In this document: one piece after another, positions 23,544 through 34,679 of the stretch | Layout: every line of letters begins with the position of its first letter | Position numbering within the stretch: the first letter of the stretch is position 1 | Source of the DNA: Solen grandis | Lineage: Eukaryota > Mollusca > Bivalvia > Adapedonta > Solenidae | Reading direction: 5' to 3' | Length of the DNA: 64,000 bases | Assembly (NCBI GenBank): GCA_021229015.1 | Contig: CM037785.1 | Span: 41,350,766 to 41,414,765 of the forward strand | Translations under genes and position numbers: made by a program | The notes under the pieces: generated by a model | Seen by the model: the letters and a program-made list of their open reading frames with translations, nothing else | The model's database searches: none | What the model was told of the DNA's origin: nothing

Positions 23544-24371
23544 TCAAAAAATGTGAGCATATTTGCAATTTGTGAATCTGCAACCCCTAGGAGAATCAAA
23601 ATCAAAGCAAGGTTTTTTATTCTGGTTCAACATGCTTTGCCTATAGCTAATTGTATGTGTAGGTCTTGGCAACAGACTGCTTTGGGAAGCTGAAACAGTC
23701 ATGGTTTTTAACCACAGGTCTGCATTAATTTTAGCCCACGAGGTAGGGGACAGAGCCTGTCTCATCCTGAAATTTTCATCATAGGTTTTCCAAGCAAAGG
23801 AAGACCTACTCCTACCCTCAGCCTCGCGTATGGTTGCCATGTATTGGAGCAGCTCCCCTGCTGTACTTGGATGCTTTTTAATGTAAATGGCAATAAAAAC
23901 TAAAAATGCATCTGACCATTCTGCAATGTTCGAAATCTGCTTGTTCGTTTTAGGAACAATCTCCAGCAAACCTTGCTCATTTAAGGTCAGGTTCGATCCC
24001 CTAGTCCCAGACATATCTTTCTTCAGTAATGAGCTCAGATTAATGAACTCACCCCGCCATATCTTGGCACAAATATCTGAACTAACATGCATTGTCATAT
24101 CATCATCAATGCAACAGATTACATTCTCAGGGAGCTCAAAATCAGAGCCCTGGACATTACAGATCGGGTTACTGTCGTCCCTATTTGGTCCTGACCTCAA
24201 CAATAATTGTGCAAATAGGTTTTCGACAACAGACGTATCCGACCGTTCATTTGCTAACCCATCCAATTGCACCAGCTCGCTCTCCGGTTCCTTTCTACTC
24301 TCTGCGGGTTTCGCCGCACTGCTCCTCTGTCGAGTGTACGGTGTCCCTCTTGGACGCCTTTTTGGTGGCAT
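23544..24371 (-). CDS. Gag-like ORF1 of the Ngaro/DIRS-like element
   Basis: An uninterrupted 275-codon frame beginning MPPKRRPRGTPYTRQRSS. The basic N-terminus and acidic stretch are followed by a mostly helical-looking middle (AEWSDAFLVFIAIYIKKHPS, about residues 150-170) and a C-terminal CFDFDSPRGCRFTNCKYAH (about 255-273), a C-x8-C-x4-C-x3-H zinc-finger spacing suited to nucleic-acid binding. It precedes the RT region in the same orientation, as the nucleocapsid-like ORF does in DIRS-order elements. It is the only intact frame of the element. I call it Gag-like from position and finger, not from a confident family match. Confidence 0.7.
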   Translation of the reverse strand: MPPKRRPRGTPYTRQRSSAAKPAESRKEPESELVQLDGLANERSDTSVVENLFAQLLLRSGPNRDDSNPICNVQGSDFELPENVICCIDDDMTMHVSSDICAKIWRGEFINLSSLLKKDMSGTRGSNLTLNEQGLLEIVPKTNKQISNIAEWSDAFLVFIAIYIKKHPSTAGELLQYMATIREAEGRSRSSFAWKTYDENFRMRQALSPTSWAKINADLWLKTMTVSASQSSLLPRPTHTISYRQSMLNQNKKPCFDFDSPRGCRFTNCKYAHIF

Positions 24372-24607
24372 ACCGAATGTTTAACGTATATTTAAATGAA
24401 TTTAAATGATTTTTGTTAAGTTTTAACTTCAAAAAACTTTGATCTGGCGCACATGGTCTAATTGAACGGTGCTGCGTGAAAACAACACAAGCATAATTTC
24501 CACCCTCAAAACCTCCCGTAAGCAAATATGTGCATTTCAGTGCAATAAAAGTGACTATTTTTAATCAATAGTCTGTATTTATAGATCCAAATCAGAATGT
24601 CTAGTCA

Positions 24608-24781
24608 CAGTGATTTTTTAACCTCTGCATCCAGGATGCAATGTGCATCCACTGGATGCATAAAATATATGGAAAATGCTATTAAATTTTAAGTAGGATG
24701 CATACTTTCCGTATTGGGACTCTTATTTTTAGCCTAGTGAGTCCCAGGACTCATGCAGCAAAAAATGTAAAAAAATCACTG
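24608..24781. mobile_element. 174-bp MITE with CAGTG ends
   Basis: The left end CAGTGATTTTTTAAC and right end GTAAAAAAATCACTG are inverted, and both flanks show TAGTCA (24602-24607 and 24782-24787), consistent with a 6-bp target duplication. The interior has repeated 'gcatccaggatgca'-type words. The CAGTG start is reminiscent of hAT ends, but hAT duplications are usually 8 bp, so the class is open. Confidence 0.6.
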
Positions 24782-24787
24782 TAGTCA

Positions 24788-25660
24788 CCTTGATATTGCA
24801 GAGCAAGAATGAGCTAATATGTGAAACTTTATATCCAGACGTTCAGCAAGTTTAGAGGACTGCTTTCTTTTGTCATCTATTAGGTTTTGAAAAAATGCAC
24901 CTCTTTTCAGGGTGAAACACCTATTGTTCTTCTATTTGCTTTTAATTATCCCTCACAAAAGTGAAGGTTTAGGATGGGGATATTATTTTGGTGTTGTTGG
25001 TATGTCTTTTTTTCCTATCAAGGCCAGAGAAATATATAAAAAAGTAAATGACCCAGAGTCACAAAACTTCAAAGGAGTCTTCATAATAAGGATCTGGACA
25101 GTGGAAAGGCATATTTTATGACTAGTTTAAATTTGATTCATGTAATTTTGCTTAATTTGGCAGGCAGTTCAACAAATCGATCGATTTTAATTAATTTTTA
25201 TGTTTATATTTACATGAACTCATTTAAACTAATCATTCACAGGAAACAAAGTTTAAATAGATCATATACTTAAGTATAATACTTAAGTTTCAAAATAGAT
25301 ATAAAGGTAATTTTTTTTGTACATTATAATTTAATTTGTATGATAATTTGTTTGAAAACGATTATGGCAAAGATTCATAGATATATGCACTGATATTTTA
25401 TACACTACTGAATGATTTTTGCATTTAAATGCTATTAATGATATTAAACCATGAATACATACAAGAAATTTTGTTACTTTAATTATGATTCCATGAAAGG
25501 CTATTGCATACTTCCTTTTTTACATTAAAAAACCTAAGGAATTGTGCTATATGATTATTTTATATTGCAGTGCATTCATGCTTGAGAATCATTCCCAGCC
25601 ACGAAGAACTAAAATTTCAAGGTCACTAAAGTATGTTATGTGACTAAAAAAAAAAGTATA
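24788..25660. other. No recognisable gene
   Basis: AT-rich sequence with one 69-codon frame at 24912-25121 that has no known motif, no promoter and no supporting splice sites. Nothing else is seen. Confidence 0.4.
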
Positions 25661-25679
25661 TTTGGACAGGTTTTTCCAC

Positions 25680-25960
25680 GAAAAATTCTGTCCTTTAAAT
25701 TGATGATGTCAAGTCGGGTGTCCGCTCAGGTTGACCTTTGTTAAGTGGATAGACCTTTACATTATGCTGTTGACCTTGTGACCTTGACCTTTGACCTACT
25801 TTTTTTATGAGAAATTGGCATCTTGATAGGTTTACCTTTTGGTTAATCTGTTATAACTTCTATGTGCTTCATTGGTTTGCTTCAATATTTGGACAGTTGC
25901 CTAAGTGGATGGACCTCTTCATTATGCAGTTGACCTTGACCTTTGACCTAATTTTGATTA
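25680..25960 (-). repeat. Diverged tandem repeat with nuclear-receptor-like words
   Basis: Two diverged monomers of about 165 bp share 'aagtggatagacct', 'cattatgctgttgacctt' and 'gaccttgacctttgaccta'. On the minus strand the latter reads AGGTCAAAGGTCAAGGTCA, containing a perfect direct repeat AGGTCA-A-AGGTCA (DR1) and a TCAAGGTCA extended half-site. Similar TCAAGGTCA words occur in families B and D, so this is probably an old relative. Binding is inference. Confidence 0.5.
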
Positions 25961-26131
25961 AAAAAAAACAACAAAAAACAGAAAAAAAACCGTCTATAAT
26001 ACCATTGGGTCTTGTTCATTGCTTACTTACTCATAAACCAACATGTATAACAAAACTATGTATTAATGAAATACAAATAATATAAGTTAACAAATACAAA
26101 ATATGCCAATCTTTTAATAACTGTGACTTTT

Positions 26132-28150
26132 TTTAGCTCATCTGAGCATATACTCAGGATGAGCAGTTAGCGGTTTTATAACCTGGTGTGTGTCAACATT
26201 CTTTAAATAACATCTCCCATATTCTACCAAACTTCATTAGAGACATCAGAATACTCTTTCAAACATTTTATTTGGTTAAGAAACATGGTCTCAAGTGGAG
26301 GTGGGGGGTGGCATTTTTCATATGACTATGTAGTAAAACTTTTAAAATCATCTTTTCAGATGCTACAAAAGCTTTTATATTTGGTATACATGTTTCTTGG
26401 GTGGTCCTCTATCAAGCCTTGTTAAAAAAAAAATTAAAAAATTGTTTGAAAAACATGACTGCAAGCGGCTTGGCGATTTTCCATCTTCAGCTATTTAGTA
26501 ATTTATCAGAAGCTACAAGCCTTCATATTTACATATAATGTGGGAGACCCTCTATCAAGATCTTTTAAAATATTGATTGGTCATACTCATAAACCATGGC
26601 CATCAGATTCATGTCCATTTTTCATATATGGCTAGATACTAAAACATTTGAAAAACTATGAAAACTAGAGCCCTGTTATTTGATATGCATGTTCTTGTCT
26701 TGATGGTGTGTGATCAAACTTACAAGGGGTTATCATTATATTTGAGAACTTTTACCAGTCCTATAAATTTATCAACTTCGACCACAGATCAATAAAACTT
26801 TCCTCCTTTTCAAAGTAGACCCTGTGTGACTTAATGTACTCGTTACATCTCTCCAACCAAGAATCAAAGGTGTGACGAAAGCCATCACATGACAACTTTC
26901 TCAATAATAATAGTAATAGCACTACCAAGTCCTTCCAAAGACACAAATCTTTGACCCCAACAACTGATCTTTAACATTTGGAAAGAGAAAGAAATCACTG
27001 ACGGCCAAATCTGGACTATAGGGTGGGTGTTGTAGATATTTGATGTTTCATTCTGTCATTGTGGCCCTAACAACACAGCTGAGATGCATGGGGGAAAAAG
27101 TGCAAAATAAAACATGACCTGGGGGCTTGTCTTTTAATAGCCCGATGGAGTTAAGTGCTAAGTATGGTTGAGTAATATTCACCATTGATTGCAGTTTTCT
27201 GGGTAATATGTGACTAAGATCTATACCCTAAGAGTCGCAGAAAATGATTGACATGACTTTACCGCCTGACTTGACCTGCTTTTACAAGAGATGAAGTATG
27301 TAATTATCTTATTAAGAAGCATTTAACCTTCCTCAGAAAAAAAACGATTTTAAAAAATCTTGGCACAAATTTACTTGGACCGCTATTTACTCAAGTCTAG
27401 TCACCCACCTAGCACAAACATGTCACATAGCCATTCCGTTGGTTAAAACATCTTGTGCTGTGCCATAACTAAATTACACCAAAACCCTCAGTATTCTGCC
27501 CTGTCTTGCTTAACAAATGACTCTATGACAGAGCAGAAATCATCTGTTATGATGGAATTTTCTGTCAAGGACGGGGATAATCTTCAATGGAGGGTCTGCC
27601 ATTACTAAATCTGTGAAACCACTTACGGACAGCAAATTTAGAGAAGGCAGATTCACCATAAGCTTTCTGTAAATCCACTCTGGTCTCCGTCATAGATTTA
27701 CCAAGTTTTACATAGAAATTGATAACAGCATGCTGCTCTACAATTGTATTAATTGTCCTCCATCAAACAAATGCACGGATGGTTTAAGTAAAATGACATC
27801 ATCAAGTAGATATGACATCATCATAGTAAAAACTGACTAAAATTGTTAGAAAAGGGTTGCGCTTTAATGTAATTGTGTTAGATCTGATCTTAATGGACTT
27901 ACTAAGAAAATATGTTCTTAAATATAATGATCAACCCTCGTATATATACATGTATTCTATTTATTGCATACTTGACTATGTACATTGTATGTCAAAAAAT
28001 TAAAACATTCATGTTTCTTTTGTGGCCGGGCTCTACCAAGATTGTTAAAAGAAATTTGAACCATCAAATAACATGGCTGCCAGGGACATGGCCATTTTCC
28101 ATGTATGGGTGTGTATGTAGTTAACTTTGAAACAAGACCTAAAGAGCCTC
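26132..28150 (+). repeat. Old family A copy split by a mariner insertion
   Basis: The left part (26132 to about 26740) starts 'tttttagctcatctgagc' with the family A hairpin and has decayed family A words ('aaataacatctccc', 'ggtatacatgtttcttggg'). The right part (about 28010-28150) has 'ggctctaccaagattgtta' and 'aacatggctgccagggac'. Between them lies the mariner pseudogene. The order gives relative ages: family A first, mariner second. Confidence 0.55.
26761..27780 (-). pseudogene. mariner-family transposase pseudogene
   Basis: On the minus strand from about 27770: EQHAVINFYVKLGKSMTET, then VDLQKAYGESAFSKFAVRKW and RFSNGRPSIEDYPRP, the N-terminal helix-turn-helix region of mariner transposases. 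Further on HPPYSPDLAVSDFFLFPNVK carries the third catalytic-triad block. Near 26946-26761 the C-terminus reads FDSWLERCNEYIKSHRVYFE. Several stops and shifts interrupt it. Terminal inverted repeats were not located. It inserted into an older family A element. Confidence 0.75.
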
Positions 28151-28899
28151 CTTATTTGTATATTTTTGTCACAAATATACACCAGCCACAGGTGTGATGT
28201 ATGTCAGATTTACACATTTCTGACAGTACCACAACAGTATGGATTGTTGTAAAACCGTAAAACTGAACAATGTTACAAGCAACCCCTTTGTCAGTAAACA
28301 AAACAGGCAATGTTGATTTGCATTATGACTGCAACAGTAGATATTTGATAAAGGCGCTGGTAATTAGATGAGATCTAGCTGAGTATGTGAATTTAAGTTA
28401 TGCAGCAGATTGGTAGTCTTGATTGGCTTCAAATCCAGGTCTTTCACTTGAGGCACACCATAGGAGTTTCAAGTTCTATCAATAAATATGTATGTAATGA
28501 TACAGTACAAGATAAGCCCCACGCATAATAAAATTAAAGAGCTGAAGGCACTAAAGTTGTGTCTGTCTCAAGTGGAGGAGGGTTTGACAAGCTGCAAATA
28601 TTCAGGGTAATTTAGTTTTTTCAAACATTAAACTAATATTAAAATAATGTACAATTGTTCATTGAAGGCTATAGAAATATAGGGGGAGTAAGAGTGGCAA
28701 TGTGTGAATTGTTATCAGTCGTAAATGGTGCCTTCATCTAATGACCATGTTATTGCAACGTTAATGCAGGATTATTGGCATTGTGCGAAAATTTAAATTT
28801 TTTATATTTATTGTGATAAACAAAAGAAATGAGACAATACTGTTCTCTTAGCACTATCAGCACTTTGATTTGTACTACTGCGACAGCACAGTTTCTATT
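28151..28899. other. No recognisable gene
   Basis: AT-rich spacer between the old repeat and the maT-like element. Nothing recognisable is present. Confidence 0.4.
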
Positions 28900-28901
28900 T
28901 A

Positions 28902-30188
28902 TACAAGAGATGATTCACGAATTATGAAACACTTTGAAACACTTTGTAACAGCGTATAATTTTAAACTGATATGCATTTTACTGTAACAAATGCTCAATA
29001 TGTGATCCATGCATGTTGTAAATGAGTGTACATCATTTTGGCCATGACTGCAAGGTTTTATTTATAACTGTTGGGTCTAACTTTTTCCATTCATCCTTTA
29101 ATGCTCGTTTAAGACCTGCCAAAGTGTATATTTTACGTTTTTGTAAACGTCGTTTTAAGTTACCCCAAATAGCAAAATCCATTGGTGCTGCATCAGGACT
29201 TTTGGGCATTCATTCTTCAGGCGTTACAAAGTTGATTTTTTGTTGATGCAAGTATGCAAGTATGTGTTTTGAGGTATGACTGGATGCACTATCCTGGTGG
29301 AAGACCATGTCTTAAATTTGGTCTCCAGAAAACATTCTGGGAAGATCTTTATTGACAAAAGGCTTCAGAACTTTAATGATATAGAAGTCTGAATTGACTT
29401 TTACACCTTTATCAATAATACGGATATCCGTTTTACCATGGAAGCTTATGCCTGCCCAGGCCATGAATCCTGGAGCAAAGGAATCAGGTTTTACAAACTT
29501 AAGTTTTGAAACATCATTTACTCCTTTATGGTAATAACAAACCCGACGACGACCATGACTGCCACTGAGATAAAACATTGCCTCGTCGGTGGTGACAAAA
29601 ATTTTCCACTGGTTGTTATTTAAACGTAAATACAGACGCCATGAATGTTGACGTCTTTTCTCAATTTGATTTTCATTGAGCTTATGAACTTTGCATTTCT
29701 TGCGAAGTTTACATTGCAGTACACGTTTAATAATTTGGTTAATAGTAGCCTGAGATACACTTAAACATTGTGCCATCTCTCTCTGGGTTGGAGAATTAAC
29801 CTTTGAATAAAAATGGCGACTTTACGAACGACGTCATCAGTTGACTTAGTAGGTTGCCTACGAAAACATTTTAGTATTAGGATTTCAAGATTTGCCGATT
29901 GAATGTTTTACTCTATGTATTGTGGACAAAGATACATCATGCCCCTGCCCCTTTAGCTCCTTCATGCTTCTATAGGAATTTCCTTTCTTCAACAGGTATT
30001 CTATAACACCCTCTAAACTTGAATCAATTTTACATCTACCGATGTTGAAATCACAACTATGTGTAACATATATGTGTAGTTTGCTATTGAAAGGATAAGA
30101 TACAGTTAAAATCATGAAACTTGTGCTGCAGGTGTTCGCGAAAAACAAAGCTACAAAGTGTTTCAAAATTTGTGAATCATCCCCCGTA
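28902..30188 (-). mobile_element. Full-length maT-like (Tc1/mariner, DD37D) transposon
   Basis: The terminal inverted repeats read TACAAGAGATGATTCACG at the left and, reverse-complemented, TACGGGGGATGATTCACA at the right, continuing through TGAAACACTTTG on both sides. The element is flanked by TA (28900-28901 and 30189-30190), the Tc1/mariner target duplication. The length of 1287 bp suits a complete element. The minus-strand transposase inside is broken, so the copy is dead but structurally complete. Confidence 0.85.
29022..30140 (-). pseudogene. DD37D (maT-type) transposase, broken frame
   Basis: The N-terminal part (about 30060-29885) has a helix-turn-helix-like SYRSMKELKGQGHDVSLSTI. After a frameshift near 29800 a long frame (to 29312) contains WKIFVTTDEAMFYLSGSH with the first catalytic Asp and GFMAWAGISFHGKTDI. 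A stop follows GDQI; then comes MVFHQDSASSHTSKHIL with the second Asp, and SPDAAPMDFAIWGNLKRR with the third. Exactly 37 residues separate the second and third Asp, the DD37D signature of maT elements. A stop replaces the Trp expected before MPKSP. It would bind the element's ends and catalyse cut-and-paste if intact. Confidence 0.85.
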
Positions 30189-30190
30189 TA

Positions 30191-31655
30191 TGCAACTCAG
30201 TGGCTCCCTACTGTCTTCAGTAACTTCGGATAGCAGATAAATAAATAACCCCTGGAGATATCTCTGATATATCTGAGATAGCTAGATGTGATTATAAGGA
30301 GGTTATACAGATTTTTATAGTTATTCAAGCTTTCTATATAGACCATTGATACACCACTAATTAAATATTTGGAACCTGCACATCCACCATCCAAATTCAG
30401 GTATAAGCTTAACCTTTGCATTCAAAAGAAACTATACTCCTCCGCATGATAAAGCGAGTTACGCAACATCCTAGGGAAAATAGTTCTTCTGTGCTTTTAT
30501 ACTACATACAATTATTACTAGTATTCGGTTTTAAATGTAGAGAAACAGACCCTCAGAATGTAGGTACATGTACTATAGTTGTGAGTGACTACGTCACACA
30601 CAACCAAAAACATGTTTTTCTTTTTATTATGTTAAGGGCTTATATTTTACTATATCATACTTATTTATCGATAGAACTTCAAACTCCTGTGGGCACATGT
30701 AACTCCATTACCTCAAGTGCTTTAATTTTGCATTAGAACACCAAACAATTTGAAAATATCTATGGCAATAGATTGCAGTGTTGTTTTTTTCTTCACTTTG
30801 GAGGGAAAGGGATCCGGCCCCATAGGAGGGGGGAAAAATTGTACAAATGAGCTAATAGGGGATTTTTTTCTAAAATGTATAATGTAGGCATTTTGTTGTA
30901 TTTTACTCTTATTTTATGAAGTTTTAGTGCATAAAAGAATAATAAAAACAATGATATAACATGTTTTGCACAGTTTTATTAAGAATATAACATTTAACTA
31001 CAACAATGAGTCCATGCACAAAATATGGTATGTAAACTCATAATAATGGAAAGGGAAAAATAAAAAAAAAAGGTGGGAAAATATGTAATCCAGGCAGGGG
31101 GAATGCAGCCTAAATTCTCCGTATATTTTGACAAAAAAAACCAGACTGGATTGTAAATGATCTTTTATTGATCCCCTTTGTAGCTTTTCGTTTATGCATT
31201 TCTAAAAAAAAAAATCCTAGCAAGGGGTCTGCACGAGCCGAATGGCGTCACGTTTACATGCTGCGCCTTCGGCGCTTTGATGGGTTTGCCGACGAATCTA
31301 TCCGAGAAATTGCGTATTTTCAATATAAAATCACGCGAATTACCTGGCAGTTTCCGTGCAGGAGGTGTGTAAACTTGTAAACATCCGTGTTGAGGCAAAT
31401 GTAGCGCATGGAAACACACACAAAAAAAAAACCGGTAAGACTACCCGTTAAGACTAGCAACATATTAAAAGCAACGACCTCTACTATTTTCCAATAATTG
31501 AAAATATACTGATATTTATAACTGCGTATTCCACTTGTGTTTTTTCCTGCATTTCCTCCAGACACTTGTAACGTCTATAGGATTAAAAAGATAACAAACC
31601 CATGTGTACTGTATATTTGTTTAGACTCGCTTTGATCAGTATTTATATACCTCTC
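30191..31655. other. No recognised gene; CpG-rich patch near 31210-31380
   Basis: Most of this stretch is AT-rich and featureless. At about 31210-31380 CpG is locally dense and both strands are open. On the + strand a 35-codon run starts MLRLRRFDGFADESIREI. It could be a short exon or a young insertion, but I recognise no domain and cannot place splice sites with confidence. Confidence 0.35.
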
Positions 31656-31659
31656 TAAC

Positions 31660-32560
31660 AATAGCTTCAAGGAGATATCATATAAGTGCTACACCAGTCT
31701 TGCCTGTGGGCTTGAGCATCTTCGCATATAGGATGGGCCTGCTGCTTTACCCATCCCCATCTTATTTATTGCTTTCCTGGTCATCTCATTGTCAACTGGA
31801 ACACTTGTGCCATCTATAGGAGGCTCATCTAAATGATCGTTTGGGTTCCAGGGGAATTCCACATTTTGTAGAGGCTCATAATGCTGCTTCCATGCCTTTT
31901 ATTTAGTTTCCTCATCAAAGGAGAGTTTGCCTTCACCATTCAATCCTGACAGGTTTCTCACCCATTACATCTTGATGTCTCAGTGCATTTGCTTGGCCTG
32001 ACTTGATGTTTTGAAAAACCTCTTTTCCTCAGCCCACTTTTGGCATGGTGCACAACTTGTTTAGCAATGTGTTAGGCAGCATTATACTCTTCCCTACTGC
32101 TACCTATCTTCCAGGCCTTAAAACATCACCTCTTTTCCTGCACCGCTTCCTGCACTGAGTCATTCCACTACCAGGTCTGTTTCCGCCATTGGTGCTTGGT
32201 TGACAGACCAAACACCTCCAACACAGCCTCATTCATTCCTTTTTTCAGCGCTCTCCATAGCTCCTCCATACTCTTAGCATTGTAACCCTCAACTTTTGAT
32301 GCAAAGAGTTCAGCAAACTCTGCTTTTGTGGTTGGAAGCTTGCGTGGGATAAACTTTTCCCTATGCTTGCGGTGAGACTTTACCTTGAGGTCACATACAA
32401 CTAACTTGTGTTGTGATGCGCATTCTTCACTGAGGATGACTTTCACATTTGTCATTAGTTTCCAGAAGCTGCGCAGTACAGAATGTAGTCAATCTGTATA
32501 CTGCCATCACCAGTCTGAGGATGCTTCTTGAACTTGAGTTACCTATCCAGGGTTCAAAAT
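31660..32560 (-). pseudogene. LINE polyprotein fragment (endonuclease end to early RT)
   Basis: On the minus strand: TGDGSIQIDYILYCAA near 32480 (C-terminal endonuclease block), then VILSEECASQHKLVVCDLKV and WRALKKGMNEAVLEVFG, then WKQHYEPLQNVEFPWNP and AINKMGMGKAAGPS near 31740-31790 (start of the RT domain in craniata/CR1-like non-LTR elements). Several stops and frameshifts occur, so it is inactive. Neither end of the element is visible. A SINE has inserted at its upstream side. Confidence 0.7.
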
Positions 32561-32578
32561 TGTTTTATGACTAGTATA

Positions 32579-32826
32579 TTGTTGTATTGGGGTTTACCAT
32601 CGCTGCGATAGTATTTCAATCATATAGTGACGTTCAGCTAATTACAGGTGGTGGAAGACCCAGAGTACACAGAGGTACCCGGGTAGAACCACCGACCTAC
32701 CACAAGCCAGCTGGAAGGCTTCCTCACCTGAAAAATTTGAAGTCCCTACCGGGATTTGAACCTACAGCAGTGAGGGGCTGAGAGATTTGTAGTCCACGAC
32801 TGTAACCGCTCGGCCATGGCGGCCCC
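32579..32826 (-). repeat. tRNA-derived SINE with 14-bp target duplication
   Basis: On the minus strand it starts GGGGCCGCCATGGCCGAGCG, the 5' end and A box of a class II (Leu/Ser-like) tRNA, with the B box GGTTCAAATCC about 55 bp on, then a body containing 'ggaagccttccagctggctt' and 'ggtcggtggttctacccggg'. It is flanked by perfect direct repeats TTATGACTAGTATA at 32565-32578 and 32827-32840. The layout fits molluscan V-SINE/RUDI-like or Meta-domain SINEs; the exact family is uncertain. The near-intact head and perfect duplication indicate a fairly recent insertion. Confidence 0.85.
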
Positions 32827-32840
32827 TTATGACTAGTATA

Positions 32841-33915
32841 AAATGCGGGTCCAGTCTGTCAACTATGGTACACAACACACAGACACATACATGTTAAAAC
32901 ATCTGCTATTTTTCAATTAATATTTCCCCTAATGAATATTTACATGTTAAAACATCTGCTGTTTTCAATTAATATTTCCCCTAATGAAAATTAATACTTG
33001 ATACTGCTTTGTTTTCTAATTATGATTCTAACTATTATAGTTTAAAATTTCGATATTAATCAATGCACTGGTGATAAAAACAGTGAAGAAATGGGAAAAG
33101 GAGTTGGTTGTCAAACTTAAAATCGAGTCAGGGCTCAAAATTAAAACTTGCGTTTTCGGCAGAATGCGAGTAGAAAAAAGTTTCCATTTTAAACCGGATT
33201 TTTTTTAAAAAAGTAAATGCATTAACCATCTATATGTCACTTTTACTTTTTCAATATTATGTTTGATGAAAAAAAGCGCTATATAATCAGTCTCTAACCC
33301 ATGTGTAATATTCCTTCATTGTAAATAATATTGAACCAGGATCCAGGGTCGTCATTTTCAACATTCACTCACAGGGAATTGATTGAATCAAAAGGACAAA
33401 ATAATTTGCATTAAAAGCTATTCCTTCTCTTTCAATGTTGTGCAAAATGAAATAAAATTATAATCTGATCAGTAACAGTAATGTGTAATAACCCTTCATA
33501 GTTAATACATGGGTCCAGGGTGTCCGGGGTCACTATTTTGAACATTAATGTACAGGAAATTAATTGAATCAAAATGGCAAAATTATATATGTGATTAAAA
33601 TTCATTTTGATTCAACATTTTACTTCAAAAGCAAAAATACTGATTTTTTTTTCCATTGATATTGAAAAAATAAATAGTATATTATTCCACATTATAGTAT
33701 TCTGTTGCCTTTATTTCAGATTGTTAAATTTGATGTTAAACGCAAAATGTCTGTATTTGAATCTATGGATCAGAGATTTGGGGCATATATAATTATAAAG
33801 ATGCTTATAAGCTAAGTTTATGATTTCTGAAATATTTGCTTGGCGTTAAAAGTCAAACTCTGAATTATGCACATATCCAATCATATTTTATATGTAGCAG
33901 ATGCTTTCAACATAC
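32841..33915. other. No gene; short duplication
   Basis: AT-rich sequence. Around 32887-32995, 'acatgttaaaacatctgct' and 'ttcaattaatatttccccta' are repeated with a shift of about 53 bp. Nothing coding is recognised. Confidence 0.4.
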
Positions 33916-34155
33916 TTAACCCTTTCCCTCATATACTCATTTTGACGCACTCAATAGGTACCACATAAAGCCTGACCTGCAGAAAACCACAGTTAAACCT
34001 TACCAAATTTAATTACAAAATCCTCATTTCCAGACCACTGAGGAGCAGCGAACAGCATAAAACCTGATCAGCCTGCGAGTTACTCGCAGACTGATCTGGT
34101 TTTATGCTGTTCGCATATATCTTTTCATGGTATCCTCTATGAGGGAAAGGGTTAA
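33916..34155 (+). mobile_element. piggyBac-type MITE, copy 2
   Basis: TTAA at both ends (33916-33919, 34152-34155), the same inverted ends as copy 1, and a full palindrome around 'gcctgcgagttactcgcag'. Confidence 0.85.
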
Positions 34156-34679
34156 AAAAAAATTTTTTCAAAGAATTGCCACAACATATCACCTTTAGAT
34201 TGTTAAAAAGTGTTTGAAAAAGAGACACTTATTAAAGTACTTAAACATACTAAAATATTCATTAAGCACATTTAAAATCTATATTTCTTTATTCTTTATT
34301 CAACGAATTCTATACACCCTGTATATTGTTAACTTTGAATGAACTTCCCATTTTACATAATCCAGCATGTGGTCAGGGTCTAAACCTTATTATTTTATCA
34401 AAGAATGAAAGACATTTTAAAGACATAAATTTTATCCAACTTAAATGCTTTAAAGTCTATAAAACCATTTCTATTTTTACTTGGTGCCGAATCGTCTAGG
34501 GGCCAAATCTGTTTGGTGCCAAGTTGTCTCAAAATTATGTTTTTAGTGGGAGGACGTTTGCCCCCAACTATTTTCAATTGGGTGGACATTAATGCACACA
34601 CCTCCCCCTTCTGTTTTTGCCCCTTTATTGCTAAACATTGAATGAAAGGATGATACTTTAAAGTGTTTGATTATATACT

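Larger units (their letters stand above)
19680..24400 (-). mobile_element. Ngaro/DIRS-like tyrosine-recombinase retrotransposon, decayed
   Basis: Reading right to left on the minus strand, the order is a Gag-like ORF with CCCH finger (24371-23544), reverse transcriptase and RNase H (about 23505-22020), tyrosine recombinase (about 22020-21049) and an SGNH-type hydrolase (about 20870-20254). Below these lies a non-coding 3' region with a 112-bp tandem repeat. RT-RNase H plus tyrosine recombinase, with no integrase, defines the DIRS order. An SGNH hydrolase has been reported in the Ngaro group of that order. Frames are broken by stops and frameshifts in every domain except Gag, so the copy is inactive. 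The outer limits are approximate because the split direct repeats were not identified. Confidence 0.75.

Noticed and set aside
23887..24409. Plus-strand frames of 165 and 105 codons.
   Set aside because: They are shadows opposite the Gag-like ORF of the Ngaro-like element, without motifs.
32760..32826. Possible functional tRNA-Leu/Ser on the minus strand.
   Set aside because: The A and B boxes are good but acceptor stem and body continue into a SINE with a 14-bp target duplication.
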